Origin: Bugula neritina
Taxonomy: Eukaryota > Bryozoa > Gymnolaemata > Cheilostomatida > Bugulidae
Assembly: GCA_964035545.1 (NCBI GenBank)
Contig: OZ037771.1
Location: 12,218,980-12,282,979, forward strand
Reading direction: 5' to 3'
Length of the DNA stretch: 64,000 nt
Position numbers and translations under genes: made by a program. Shown piece after piece: positions 13,251-25,800 of the stretch. Below the pieces are notes generated by a model, which saw only the letters and a list, made by a program, of their open reading frames with translations, was not told the DNA's origin and searched no databases. The stretch's first letter is position 1; each line of letters starts with the position of its first letter.

Positions 13251-14743
13251 ACTATTAAATAAGGCAATCAGCATGAATCTCACAAATCCTTTATTCAGTG
13301 ACTGAGAATAATTTGTATAATAATTATTTGCTGTGAAAGATTCAAGCACTTAGCATGCTTAGGTTCAAAGTTAGTATCATTTCCTGAGGCAAGTGAAGTG
13401 ATATGAAAATTGAGAAAAACCTGTATTATACAGGTTATAAACTTAGCAAGAAAAGTTATGTTATTGCGATAATTAGGAAAATTAAAGACCTTAGTCTATC
13501 TCAATTTCTCCACTAATGCATCTACATATCAGCCGATTTCTTCACCACTTATGAAGTAGCAGCCAGGAGCAAACTGGGAGACAGACCAAGATATCTACAA
13601 TAATAAAAATAACATGGGGAATTAAGAATTTATATGTACAGCTTTTCTGAAACAACTTGTTTCTATACCAGAAATCGATTGACAATGACCATTAAAGCAG
13701 TAATTAGTGAAACTGAAAAACCTCAAAACAAAAATTTCATAAAAAACATAACACTTGTGGTAGAACTATGAGTACTAGTAGATGAGACTACAACAAAACT
13801 TTACTTTTTAGCACAATGGCTGGTATTTCATGTAATGAATCTGCAAAAGCAAATATCCAAATTATTGTATGAGCTATGTACAATGAAGGGAGAGTAGACA
13901 GTCTTCTATGTAGGCAGTAAGTTGGGGGTTAATGGGGTTGACCAGCAGTGAGGAACACCTTGAATGGCAATAAAGACTGTAGGTCAGAGCATATTGATAG
14001 GTTGTAAACATAAATTTACATCAGAGGTTACTTGCTGCAACATAATGACAACGTAATATGAACCTGGTTTTTACCACTATTGTGAATTTGTCAATGCACT
14101 AACTTGAGTGGATGTTTACATGATCTAAATGCAGAATTGCACTAAATAACCCCTAGAAATGATCTGGTACGTTCCTGGTAAACCTAACAAATAAATATTT
14201 AGACATGACATTCCTAAAATGTTGCAAATTGGAGTTTTGAAGTCAATCTCAAATCCTAAAACACCAAAAATGCAACACCTAATAAAACGCTTACAAAAAG
14301 CGAAAATAATGTATATAATTGGCTGCTTGTGACACATTATTAAAAGAATAATTCATTTCCAAATGCTAATTTACATTTTCAATGGGGTTATATAGGTGAT
14401 TTCAGACCTGTACTAAAAAGTCTATCACAGCAGCATATTGTTAAATTGGAGCAGATGTGAAAAAACTAAGTATTTTCACTAAATATGATTGATGTTATAC
14501 ACTAAGTTTCCAAGCATTGCATTTCCAAATTGATTTTTCATTAAATGTTTGGAAAGATGAGACCCCAACCATAAGTAAATGCAAACCACAAGCACAAGTC
14601 CATATGTATGAGCATCCATTCCCATAATGCAAAGCAATCAAAATGGAATGATAATAAGTTTAAAACCTTGCACCATTATCATGTAGCCAGTTTACCTGAA
14701 CTGGTGTAGAAAACCTTTGTGCTAACCTCTTCTATGCTATAAT

Positions 14744-17364
14744 TCAAATATCGGAGCTCTTAGTTTTCCTGGTGAAAGATGGATCGGGCAACTTTCCTTC
14801 AACACTAAAAAGAAATAATAGTACATGAGAATATTATACACTAACCATTAAAATGAAAATCAAAAATACCAAATAATTATGAATTATGAAGTTTTGGGAA
14901 AATACAAACAAGATCAGCCAACATTAAATATGAATTAGCCACCTTTAGGGTCAAAACAATTATCAACAAGCTATGAAGCCCTTTATCAAACTATAAACAA
15001 TGAACCAATGGCTGCCAGGTCTGCTTTCTACATTGAAACATATTTTTAAGTTTCTGGCAATATGACCAACAAGTTTTGCAGAGTCTGAGATGGTTAGGCC
15101 AAGTGTACAGAATGGGAAACAGTTGGTGACCAAGACAGCTGCTTTACTCTCAGTTGAAAAATGAAGAAAGAAATAGGGGAGGCCTAGAGAGAGAGGGGGG
15201 GGGGAGGCAGAGAGAGACCTAGCAATATCAAAATTAGCTATACATGCTGAGTCTCTGCCACTTGCTACTGTAGTATTTTGACGATATTGCGTACCATTAT
15301 AATAATTTACTACTATTTTTGTAAAGTCATTTGATGCAAAATTAACAAGTGACTAAAAATAATACATGAAACACAACATGATACATTTACAGCATTGAAC
15401 TCAAATAATTCAAAACCTACACTGAATAATTGTTCAACTAACATCACATGAAAATATGTGTCTATTCCTACATATGTTCAGCTGGTTTTAATGCATGGTT
15501 GCCTCTTTAGCATTACATCAGAGAGCAGCATTTTGCGATAGCCTCTGGAATTGTTAATCGGAATTTAAACTTAGTGAACACAAAACAATAGATTACGTAC
15601 TACAATGGTGCTCACTACAGATTAGACATCTGCTCAAGTAGATATTGGAGATTTTAAGTTTTTCATAGCATTTAACACCTACCCACACTTTCTGAGCTTC
15701 AAATTTGTACAACATTTTTTTCCCTCTAGTTTCATGGTTCTTTTGACAGTCTGTTAGCGGTTAGCAAACAGACTAAAAAGAACCGATCTTCATTTCCAAT
15801 AGTCTAAAATATAATACAAATAGATATAAATTTCATTACAGGGAGCAGCTGTGGCCTAGGGGTTAGAAATCTGGTTTAGTAAGCCAGTAGTCATGGGTTC
15901 ACTGCCCAGTAAAAGCCATCTTTGATGTTAAGCATCCACATCCAGTAAAACTGTGCAGGGGAGTAATAAATTATGCTAACTTCTTTTAGCATGCAAATTT
16001 ACGATTATAAAAAGCTTATAAATGAATGCTACATTTTAACAGTCAACAAATAGTAAATGAACAAATGTGTTCGAAAGCATTAAAAACTAATAACAAAACC
16101 CTGCCATCCAATACTGCCAAAAACTTTAGACTAGAGAACAAGCGTTTCATGCTTAAAGTTGGAGAATGATGCTGTAAGGTGCTGATGTGTAACAAATAAC
16201 TGAAGGTCACGAATAATTTTCCTTGGGGAGTTAGTGGCCACAGCCTGAGTTTAGGAAAATTTTCACTCACTTGAACAAGTGTCCATGAGCATAGCTCACA
16301 ATAAGGAGAATCACCGTTTCAGTGCGCCCTAGAAAAAATATAGTGTCAATATATGAAATTGTGAGAAGCAAATTATAACAATAGCTAAATAAGGCAAAAA
16401 TGTTAAGAAATTATATGTATACTCTAGAAGTTATCATGTAACAGATAAATGCATAATTGACAACTGATTGAATAAACATAGATGACCAATAATTTCACTT
16501 CACTTAAATATAATATAAAATACTAACGATTATTTGAAACACAAATGACCCAAATATTTTTTAGAATTTGATTGGACAATTTGAATAATTTACCATTGAT
16601 TATAGAGATGACCTTGAGGGTGTAAGCTACAAATTTTTCAACCATCGTATTGTTACACAATTGGCAAGTTGATGGGAGTAGAGACAGCCTTTCACCTAAA
16701 ACATAGATTACAAGCTAAAACAGTGTTTTAGCTTAAAACAACAAATTATAAATTGTTGGGTATAAAAAATGCAAAATAATAGTAACAACACCTAAAATTG
16801 GTGATGGCTGGTTAATTAAAATAAAAGTTACTAAAAATTACCTACTAATCAAGAGTTTCCTAGTTTCCATGCCAGTAATTGTATTCCTATGAAGAATTGA
16901 TCGGATTTTGTCCCATTTAACTGAGGTAGCCTCTATATACGTTGGTGCTCTTTGAGGCTGCCGGGCATACTGCTCAAGGAGTTCTAACAATTGTTGAACA
17001 TCTGAAAACATAAACAACCTTAAATTGTAGTAAAAAAATTAGCATATATATATGCTTATACATACATAGACAAGGGTAAGGTGTCTGACAGTATTTTGAA
17101 AGTGATGTAAAGAAGTTGTATGTACAATTCATTACATTCCATGAGCCATAAATACATGAATATTATCAGGTGCTTATTGGCTGTAAAAAGCCTAATTTGG
17201 ACTTAATACTATTTATTCGTGTTTTTACAAGTTGATTAGGTGGCTAAAACACAAAATTAGGTAGGAAACTTTACGTTCACGCAATAATTTTTCATTTTCG
17301 CCATTTACAGTACTACAACATATAGGATCATTGTGTGATGGTTTAGGGTGTTGTTTATCAAAAT
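14744..17364 (-). CDS. Unrecognised spliced gene, five intact 3' exons
   Basis: Minus-strand exons 17275-17364, 16846-17001, 16594-16695, 16271-16328 and 14744-14804 (TGA) join with canonical sites and perfect phase into 154 residues. Donors are GTAAAG, GTAGGT, GTAAAT and GTGAGT; acceptors end TTTTAG, TTTCAG, TTTTAG, TTCTAG and TTTTTAG. Readings in order: DKQHPKPSHNDPICC and NEKLLREH; VQQLLELLEQYARQPQ and SVKWDKIRSILHRN; ERLSLLPSTCQLCNN and KFVAYTLKVISIIN; GRTETVILLIVSYAHGHLF; VEGKLPDPSFTRKTKSSDI. A Cys-x2-Cys and a hydrophobic strand pair are visible, with no domain I can name. Its 5' exons appear to be those listed at 17434-17783, which are frame-discordant. Five-exon phase agreement makes a real gene or a young pseudogene likely. 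Confidence 0.62.
15841..15975 (+). mobile_element. SINE with tRNA-Thr(AGT)-like head
   Basis: The A-box-like GTGGCCTAGGGGTTAGAAA and B-box-like GGGTTCACTGCCC are correctly spaced. The anticodon arm CTGGT-TTAGTAA-GCCAG folds, with AGT in the loop. The body continues AAAGCCATCTTTGATGTTAA and GCATCCACATCCAGT, related to the SINE at 3.8 kb. The acceptor stem does not close, so it is a retroposon and not a functional tRNA. Confidence 0.75.
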
Positions 17365-17433
17365 CTAAAATGAACATATCAAAATTGTGCAGCAAAAATT
17401 GTGCCAGTACAAAGACAACATTTATGTATTCAC

Positions 17434-17783
17434 CAGAACTTTGCTTTAGAATAGATGTAAAAATAATCTGTCAATTGCTCTGAGGCAGCTTTTTTCAACT
17501 CATCACTGTATTCTTTCAGCTTGGTCAAACAGATTTGTGACAATTCTAAAAGATTGAACAAATTCAATATTGTGTATGAAGAAAACTGATTAAAAACCAA
17601 GCTACAAAACTCATCATAGTTAGTATAACATGCACTTACTTTCTTGACGTCTTTTCAATCATCGTTTTTCAAGTTGCAAATTGTTTCAGTACCATTTTTG
17701 ATTTTATCTTCCTCGATACCTTTTTCTGCCAAAGCCTCAAGCCGGGATAAACAGACTGAATAGCTTTATTCATCGTTATCCAT
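17434..17783 (-). pseudogene. Damaged 5' exons of the 14.7-17.4 kb gene
   Basis: Block 17640-17783 starts at ACCATGG and reads MDNDE, TAA, SYSVCLSRLEALAEKG, IEEDKIKNGTETICN and LKNDD, TGA, KDVKK, with donor AAA|GTAAGT. Block 17434-17545 follows ttttag and reads ELSQICLTKLKEYSDELKKA, SEQLTDYF and SKAKFW, with donor TG|GTGAAT. Both are plainly protein-like (charged helix). However, the first has two in-frame stops, and neither junction keeps phase with its neighbour or with exon 17275-17364 across a 69-nt intron. Stops at Gln-like and Arg-like positions would fit C-to-T decay. Consensus errors are an alternative. Confidence 0.45.
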
Positions 17784-18469
17784 GGTCTATAAATCATTAT
17801 AAACAAATATTTTCAACTTGTTAATGGTTATGCATATATTTTTATTTTTATATTTTGAGAATGACCATTATGAACATCTTATTTTCAACTATGACTAGGA
17901 CACTCATAGTAATAGTGAACCCTAATTATCTATACATCAATATTGTTCACTACATTCTTAACAGTTAAATACATATAATAATATTCAGAAACATAATATA
18001 CCCCGTGTTAATTAGCTATATGCAATTTCACCAACTCCAGGCTAGGATTCCAATTCAATTCATTCCAATTCAACTTCTTTTTATTACTATTGCGTCGATT
18101 ATAAGTGAGTAAATACTTATAGTTATACTCATAGTGTTTTCATCAAGACTGAACCTAAATTGTAGTTAGTTAGTCACTCACACTGGGTAACTTTTAAATT
18201 TATTGCATTATGATTATAATTATTCATTTATTGGAACAGAAAACAACTAAGTTCCAAATTGAAAGAGAAAGAATCAGTACTGTGAGTGATTATAACTAAA
18301 TATAAGTTAACGGACTGAGACTGAGACTACCATTAGATTTTTCTTAGTAAACAAACGCATAATCAATTAATAATGAAATATAACTTGATACCAACTCATA
18401 GTGATAGTCATATAAATTATCTATTACAGCATTAGATTAGACTTACTCTTAGTCTTACTACCTACTGGT

Positions 18470-20090
18470 AATACTAATTGAGTAATCAGTAATAGTAATA
18501 ACTAACTAATAAGGTATTAGACATCAGAACTACTAGTAGGCCTACTACTACTAGTACTACTAGTACTAGTAACTAGAGTACTACTACTACTACTACTACT
18601 ACTAGAGTACTAGTACTACTACTGTACTAGTAGTAATAATAATTTATATCAAAAATGAGCACATTGTTTTACTAATGATATTATCAACCTAATAGCAATA
18701 GTACCAACCTGATTCGTAATGGGTTTTCTTGAAGAATGGAACTAGATTGTAATTACTAGCATGTGTATACATACTAAATTAGTATCTAATAATATATTAT
18801 TATGCAACTTATGATTATCGCCCCATTTGCGGAGCAGTCAGGCCGAATTTATTATGAACACAAGAGGCGAGTAAGCTTGCGCGGATAAATTACTGGCCAC
18901 TATGGTAGACTAGACCTGTTTTGACCGAATATCGGTTTTACTTGAACCTCGCCCCAAGGTCCAATGCCTAATCGGAGCCCGCTGCTCCTTTGGTCAAATG
19001 ACTCAAAGATCCAATTTCAATTTGGAATACCGTAGGCGTACTCAAACTTCTAGGCTAGGGCATATGTGTAGTTATTATTGAAAAATAGATTAATAATTAG
19101 TAATACTACTACTAATAGTAATACTAATACGAATGCACTAATGGTAATAGTTATAATGTCACGATTAGACATTACATTTGCTCTTACTCTTACTCTTAGT
19201 TATAATAATAATCATATTATTATTTATAAATATGAATATCACTCTCACTCTGACTCTCCGTCTAAGTCTATCAGTATCACTATCAGTATCACTGCCAGTA
19301 TAGCTATAACTATAAGTATCACTCAATCAGTTTCATTATGACTATGATAAAATCATAAAATGATAAATAATTCACTGATAGTCAAAGTCATAGTGATAAC
19401 AGTTACTGATTAGACTTAGAGTGATATTAAATTAGTAATCAGCATAGATGTGAGTATAACTATCACTGTAGTACTCTTAATCATAATCATAATGATTATG
19501 ATAATCATAATGGTAGTGATATGAGTATCACTATCAGTATGGGACCAACTAATACTAATACTAATAGTAATACTGTAAAGTGTAATACTAATACTAATAG
19601 TAATAGTGATAGTATCAAATTGAAATTAATCAATAGTAAATATAGTTATACTTAAACTTAAAGACTTATACTTATAGTAGACGCAGTAATACTAATAGTT
19701 ATACTTATAGTATTAGAACCTTATAGTTATACTATGTCTATAGTCTATGACGGTATGACATACCCATAAATGGTCATGGTGATGTCTAAGTCCTACTTCA
19801 AAATAGCAGTTAAACTTAAAGTTTGATATTCTACTCTGTATCATACACCTTACATGTGATGCTGAGTATCATTATGATTATCACTTTAGGCTTATGAGTA
19901 TCACTTTCAGTAAGATACTCATACTGTGACTATGAGTTATACTTATAGTCATACCCCGATACCCATACTTCTACTTCTAGTGATCTACTCCTACTCCTAG
20001 TTCTACGGGCAAGGCTACTCACTCATATTCATAGTCATAGTAACTGATAGTGGTGTAACCTAAACTAATACAATAACCAATGCCAAAAGA
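18470..20090. repeat. Triplet-rich low-complexity domain 1
   Basis: Words such as ctagtactactag, aatagtaatactaata, tcactatcagtatcac and cttatagttatac fill this 1.6-kb stretch. A unique, GC-richer island of about 250 bp sits at 18820-19070 (cgccccatttgcgg, aagcttgcgcgg). It is the same style of sequence as 43.0-46.6 kb. The frame at 19078-19341 is repeat-derived. Confidence 0.8.
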
Positions 20091-20518
20091 CAAGGTAAAG
20101 CTAAAATTAAAAGTAGAAACCTAAGGGTCATAAATCATATATGTAATGGTGTTTTAGTTTATGTTTGCTTATGCTCATTTTATGTTTATGCTACCTAGTA
20201 CCAACTCATCAGTAACTTAGTTTTATAATGATAATTATACTTATACTTATAGCCTACACCCTATAGCTTATTTAATTTTGACTCTACCTTGCCCTTTGGC
20301 ATTGATTTAGTTTTGATTAAATTGTTATATTTAATGTTTTTCATGAACTTTATGAAGTTTTATTGATAAGTTATCATATAGTAATACTAATGGTAATAGT
20401 GATAATTGTATCATAATGATGATATTGATATATAGAATATTATGACCATCAATGTATCACTGTGAATGTAATAATTTTTATATAAGTAAATTAATTTACT
20501 ATTAAATAAAACTTGTGC

Positions 20519-20655
20519 AAGTTTATAGTTGACATCCCTGTGAGAAACCCCTGATGGGAAAGGTTTTTTTGTTAAATGGGGCTAAGGAATTATTTATTTG
20601 GAGCATAGGAGCAATTATGACTGGATGCTTTTCCTAACAAATGACAGTAATGAAA
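20519..20655 (-). mobile_element. SINE body, minus strand (same family as 3.8 kb)
   Basis: The reverse complement aligns with 3815-3930: GCATCCAGTCATAATTGCTC, then the AGCCC/AGCCT linker, CATCAGGGGTTTCTCACA and the TATAAACTTG end. The tRNA-like head is missing or too decayed to see. Confidence 0.75.
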
Positions 20656-21712
20656 AATTGAATATTATTGTTATCTAATCATTATGTGAGGTTAACTTTT
20701 ATGTTAGGAATCTCAATAGCATGAGCATACAATTCAATCATCCCCATGTTGGCTGTGATTTTCTTAATCATACTTATTAAGTTTGCAGTTTTTGATATTT
20801 GATGGATATAGTATTCATAATAATAGTCACTTAAATTTGATGGTAATATTGATCAATAAATTTCAAGTACACTGACTAAATCTAATGATTAGTGGTAATG
20901 AAACTAACGACACTCAAACTGATTTGCCTCAAGACTGAACTATGTTTTCTAAGTGATGACAGACTAAGATTAAGTTTAATAATAGGGCAGTAGTACATTT
21001 GACTAGAAGTATAAGCTAAAGTATACAACCATAAGTGAGTAACCATGATGTTATCTCGACCAACGCAATCTCAATACTAATACCTGATTTATTGATAATT
21101 TTACCATATATTTGAGTATGAGTATGTAACTGTATCAATATGATGAAACTTATACAGTTATGCACATAGTGATAGTGAAAGTATCTAAAACTGTTGCAAA
21201 ATCCAACTTTATTCAAAACTTTGCTACAAATACTTGAGTTTTAATTTTAAGGTTGATCATAAAAAGTTAAAATTATTGTGAATAAATTTATTTTAACTGT
21301 TCATTTTGCTTCAAAATTATCTTTTAATTCAATGAAGTTTTAATGAATATTAATTTATTTATATTTCAACAAGTCACTGTTTTAATTAATATAGGTATAA
21401 GTTTAGGTATCTAATAACTTTAACCATCATAACATTCATCATTTTTAGATTTTATGCCAATTGCTAAATTATAATACCCATACTGATATCACCACTATTG
21501 AATTATTTTTCTCATTCACCTATGTTTGTAATACGGTTATTGCTTGTTAGTTAGCATATATAACAACTATAGTAATAGCTATAACTACAAGCATATTTAA
21601 TATGCTAAGGTATATTGAGAGATTGTCATAAATATCTCAGTGATCATATGCATGATACCCTTAGCATTCATGTCTTGAACATCTAGCCATGGATCCCTTT
21701 ATATTGTTTTCA

Positions 21713-22215
21713 GTGTTGAATGCCCATCCTGCATGAATGCCTTGCCTCCATTTGAGAGGTGGTAAATTGATTGGATTTTATGTAAAATTCCTTAAGCTCT
21801 TGTTTCAGGACATCCTCAAACCTTAGATATAAGTTCTTCTAGCTGGATGAGTTCCTTTTGATATTAATGCATGCAATCGGATGAGATACTTTGGCATGTT
21901 GACCAGCCCAGTGAAGACAGAAGAAATTCAGTTTTGAAGAAAGAGAATCCGGGTCTGTGATTTCAAATACATCTTCATTTATCATTTTATCCTCCCAGAT
22001 TTTACTCAACATGCATCTTAAACTCCAGGTATGAAAAGTGCTGAGCTTTGATTCTTGCAGTCCACATGTTGCCCATGTTTTTGATCCACAAGGAAGAATG
22101 CTGAGAACACCAACTGCGTAGACTTTTTTTTGGCGTGAATATTAGGGTGTTTGTTTGTCCATATTTGCTAGTTCACAAAGCGGAATTATTTTGGTATTTG
22201 TCATATCCTGCAGAG
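21713..22215 (-). mobile_element. LINE reverse-transcriptase C-terminal fragment, minus strand
   Basis: On the minus strand the text resembles the thumb and C-terminal part of animal non-LTR RTs: VGVLSILPCGSKTWATCG (usually LLYGSETW), KLSTFHTWSLRCMLSKIW, EDKMINEDVFEITD, LHWAGQHAKV, then LRFEDVLKQELKEFYI. Frameshifts and stops occur and neither end is intact. It is an RTE/Jockey-like fragment by pattern, unrelated to the R4/Dong-type element at 40-43 kb. Confidence 0.72.
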
Positions 22216-23765
22216 CCCATTTAAATGTTTGAGCAGAAAAAGTAAAAATAAATATTTTGCAGTGTGTTTACTGTTTTGATGATGGTTTTAGGGAAACATC
22301 TAGATTTACCATTCATGTACTTGTGACAGGCCTGTGTTTCAGCGATTATAGGAGAGTATAATTTTTCTTTAATAGAATTGAGTCATGCAAGGGAAGCTGG
22401 TTTCCTTACTTTATTAAGCAAAATTTGCTATCACAACAACAGAAGTGTTGCTAGCCTTGATTTGGAAACATTTTATATTTATAACTCTGAAGCTTATTTT
22501 GAGACATTTGGCTGCATGTTGGATAGATTGCATAGCATCTTTACTTGCGCTAATACTTAGAAGCATTTACTTGGTTTTCCTATAGTTTTATTTTGAATGT
22601 TTTTATGATATATTGCAGAACTGTGGGTTCATTCTACTTGTAAGTATATTCCATAGGTCTAACTCAAACCCTGTGAATTTTCAAGTTAATATGGCAAGCT
22701 ATGATGAAAGAAATGCTAAACTGGACAGGTAATAGAAAAGAAAGTCCGATAATTTTTTTAATTGTAATTTAAATTACTTAGCTTGCATTACTCAGCAGTA
22801 TGGTAGCAGTGGTAGAACCACCAGCAGCAGCAGCAGGAGTAGATTATAGTATAGTAGTATTGATAAAATGATTGATAGATTAGAACTGTAATTTTGAATA
22901 TTAAAAATATGACAATGCCACTGTGCGCCATAAATTTCTTGTTGGCCATTAAAATCAGCCATTAAATCAGTTTTCTTTTGGCTAGAACAAGCACTGCTGC
23001 CTGGACATAGTAATATATTATATGTATGGACTGTATGTTAATTATATGTAGAGGAATTATTTTTGCTAGCTTTAATAAAAAACCCTGCTCGTTTCTCATA
23101 TTATTGTATTGTCAGTTTCAGCAATTTCAGGCCAGATAAATTTAAATTATTATACCTTGCAAATTTTAGGCCTGTTCCAGTCTACCTGTCAACACATTTG
23201 TTTGATCTAATCTAATTATGATGGCCTTCCAAGCAACGTAGTTAGCAAAAGTGAGAGAACTAATATTGCTTTTTCAGCCTATATTATGTTTGAAACCAGT
23301 AAAATAATAGAAATCATGAAACTAGTAATAGGCAATCCTATAATGCTGTTTAATAAACTTATATGCGCTGTTACTTTAGTGATTTCGACGCTGTTTTATA
23401 AATTATTAGCAATCTTTTAAAGATGAATAAATATACATTTTCTTTTAGTATGTCACCAATTGGAATATTTTGACCTGTATACCTATCTAGTGGAGGTGTT
23501 AATTTGTAAACATATTGGTTTTACCAAGATCAGTGATTAAAGCAGTTGCTGAAAGCCAAAGTAAAATGCTAACTAAAGTTCATATCTAGTGGGCTACAAT
23601 TTGCCAACTTCTATAAAGCATATAATAGCTAGTAATTGTTTCTATGCTGTACCACTTGACGGTCTGTTCTCTTTTACCTTACTCTATATTATGCTGTATA
23701 AATTCTAGCACACCTATCTGGTTTTTAATCATTTCTTGCACCATATGCCAATAATTTTTACGTAG

Positions 23766-24692
23766 ATGCATACAATCGGACAGCTGGATGGCCTGGCCAT
23801 TGTGGAGAAGCATCATAACCACCTGCTTGGTGTTGGAGCTGAGTGCATATCAAGGTGGGTAGCACAACTTCTTAGTTCATAAGTATAGCAGCCTAGTTTT
23901 TTAAAAGGTTTGACTATATTAAAATATAAACATTTTGTTATTGCACTAATACAATGATAAAATGAGCAAACAGTTTCCAATATAACTTGCTGCTGGTAAG
24001 ATTTACAGTATTTGTAGTAGAAACAATATTAGTAGTGATGGCGGTGGTAGTGGTAAAAGTAGTAGTAGCAGTAGTAGTAGTAGCAGCAGTAGTAGTAGTA
24101 GCAGTAGCAGTAGTAGAAGTAGTAGCAGCAGCAGCAGTAGTAGCAGTAGTAGTAGAAGTAGTAGTAGCAGTAGCAGTAGTACTAGTAGTAGTAGTATAGT
24201 AGCAGTAGTATAGTAGTAGAAGTAATAATAATAAAATAATAGAATTATTAGTAGTAGTGGTGAAGTTGCTTTTGGTTCTGACGTTAGTACTGTTAGCGGT
24301 AGAGATGGTGTTGGTAGAAATAGGATTAGTGGTTGTGCACTCATAGTTGAAGGCATAAAGCATAAACCAGAATTGAATACATATATAACATAGATATGAT
24401 ATGACTTCTTATTTATATTGATTTACTATCTTGCTGGAACATGGCTACCGCTGCATTTTCGCCATCAACATTAGTATTTGTATTATACACTTTCACTAAA
24501 CAAGCTTGTTAAATTTATAAAAAATTATGTAGGTGATGGCTGTTGCATATCTGTGTTTAATTTTAAAAATATCATGTTGCATAATTATTTTTTAGGTGTC
24601 TGGTGAGCGGACGACTTCATTTTCGGCTGCTTCATGGCACCTTTATTTTCGGAAAAGATGTAACCACTTGTAAAATCAGTTTTTTATGGTGA
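23766..24692 (+). CDS. Candidate two-exon ORF, 61 aa, unrecognised
   Basis: Exon 23766-23854 follows ttttacgtag, opens with ATG, reads MHTIGQLDGLAIVEKHHN and LLGVGAECIS, and ends CAAG|GTGGGT. Exon 24596-24692 follows aattattttttag and reads CLVSGRLHFRLLHGTF and IFGKDVTTCKISFLW to TGA. Phases agree (AG|G = Arg). The intron contains the TAG/CAG microsatellite. The first exon is also open in a second frame, and no homologue is recognised, so this is a weak model. Confidence 0.28.
24010..24260 (+). repeat. TAG/CAG-type trinucleotide microsatellite
   Basis: An imperfect (GTAGTA)n tract with interspersed GCA units for about 200 bp. The long poly-Val, poly-Thr and poly-Leu frames that cross it in all phases are artefacts of the repeat. 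Confidence 0.95.
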
Positions 24693-25439
24693 ACTTAACA
24701 ATATAATGTTTAACACAATTCTCTCTTGGTTAAAAATAAAGGTATACCGTCTTTGGCTTTCTGTTATTTCTATATTGTGTTCTTCTGTTGCTATGTGTAA
24801 TTGATGAGATGACTCCAAACTCTTGCACATCCGCCACAATAAAGTAGATAATTTTGCTATGGGCATCAAGATTTTGTTATAAGTAGATATAGTTTTGCAA
24901 TGATAGTGTTGATGCTGCAGCAGGTAACATTCTAGTAGGATAAACCAAACAGAATTTAAGCTAAAACATTCTAAAAAAATACAGCATCGCTTGAGCCACC
25001 TTGCCTTCTCTCTTTTCTAGGCACAAGTTGTTAGCTAAATAAGGAAAAGACAAATTAATGATTTCTGTGAGAGTTGTCTACTACAAAAATTACGTAGCAG
25101 ATCATCATTAGTAACCATAACAACACGTACATGTTTACAGCACTCATGTGCTCTCTTTGTTCTGATTCGTCAACAGTAGCGCCCTAGACAGTCGATGTTA
25201 TCGCACGAAAATATATTGTTTATTGCGGCTAATATCGCGAAATGGCAAAATGAGGATCGACCCTGACAGTCGTAAAAGCCGTGTGATGCACTGTAAAATT
25301 CTTGGTTCCAAAGGACTAATTGGTATAATGGTGCAGTGGTTTCACTGGGAAAATTCCTAAGCTGCCGTAAATTTCTTTGTGGCATATCCTGTCAAAGATT
25401 GGGAGGTTAAACCTAATTGCTGCATGTGTATGTAATAAA

Positions 25440-25800
25440 TGACTGTTTGCAACATGACACTGTTTCCATCAGCATGTTTTAGAAAACAGTCTTGAATATT
25501 GTGAAGAAAATGTCTCCCACTTGAAAAAATTCATCATTTCTCTGATGGAGCAGCTGCTCATTATAAGAATTTAAAAAAAGTAGCAAATTTCGTGTCTCGT
25601 GAAGATGATTTCAGATTTCATGCTTAGTGGAACTCTTTTTTAACCAGTCATGACATAAATGCCTGTGATGGTGTAGGTGGAACAATTAAAAAAAGCTGCT
25701 AAAGCAGATTTGCAAGCAGTAACTCTCAGATATTTCTCAACTCTCAAAGACGTTTTTTTATTGGGGCTTATCCCACATAGAAAATGCAACTTTTTTCTCT
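25440..25800 (+). pseudogene. Decayed transposon-type ORF with FSDGAAAHYKN motif
   Basis: The plus frame reads LPLEKIHHFSDGAAAHYKN, then VANFVSREDDF, a TAG, WNSFLTSHD and ACDGVGGTIKK. A frameshift leads to AAKADLQAVTLRYFS and TLKDVFLLGLIPH. The pattern SDG...YKN...(E)W.FF.TSHG...CDGIGGT.KR recurs in long uncharacterised, probably transposon-borne proteins of many invertebrates, as I recall. I cannot name the superfamily. The stop sits where the family usually has the E of an EW pair. No terminal repeats were identified around it. Confidence 0.6.

Noticed and set aside
16043-16270. 75-residue minus frame next to the unrecognised gene
   Set aside because: It starts at the donor of exon 16271-16328 and lies in the following intron; the phase-consistent splice skips it.
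22693-22731. Possible first exon MASYDERNAKLD before gtaata on the plus strand
   Set aside because: Phase does not fit the exon at 23766 in its best frame, and the donor is weak.
23938-24363. Long poly-Thr, poly-Leu and poly-Val frames on both strands
   Set aside because: All derive from the TAG/CAG microsatellite, open in several frames at once.
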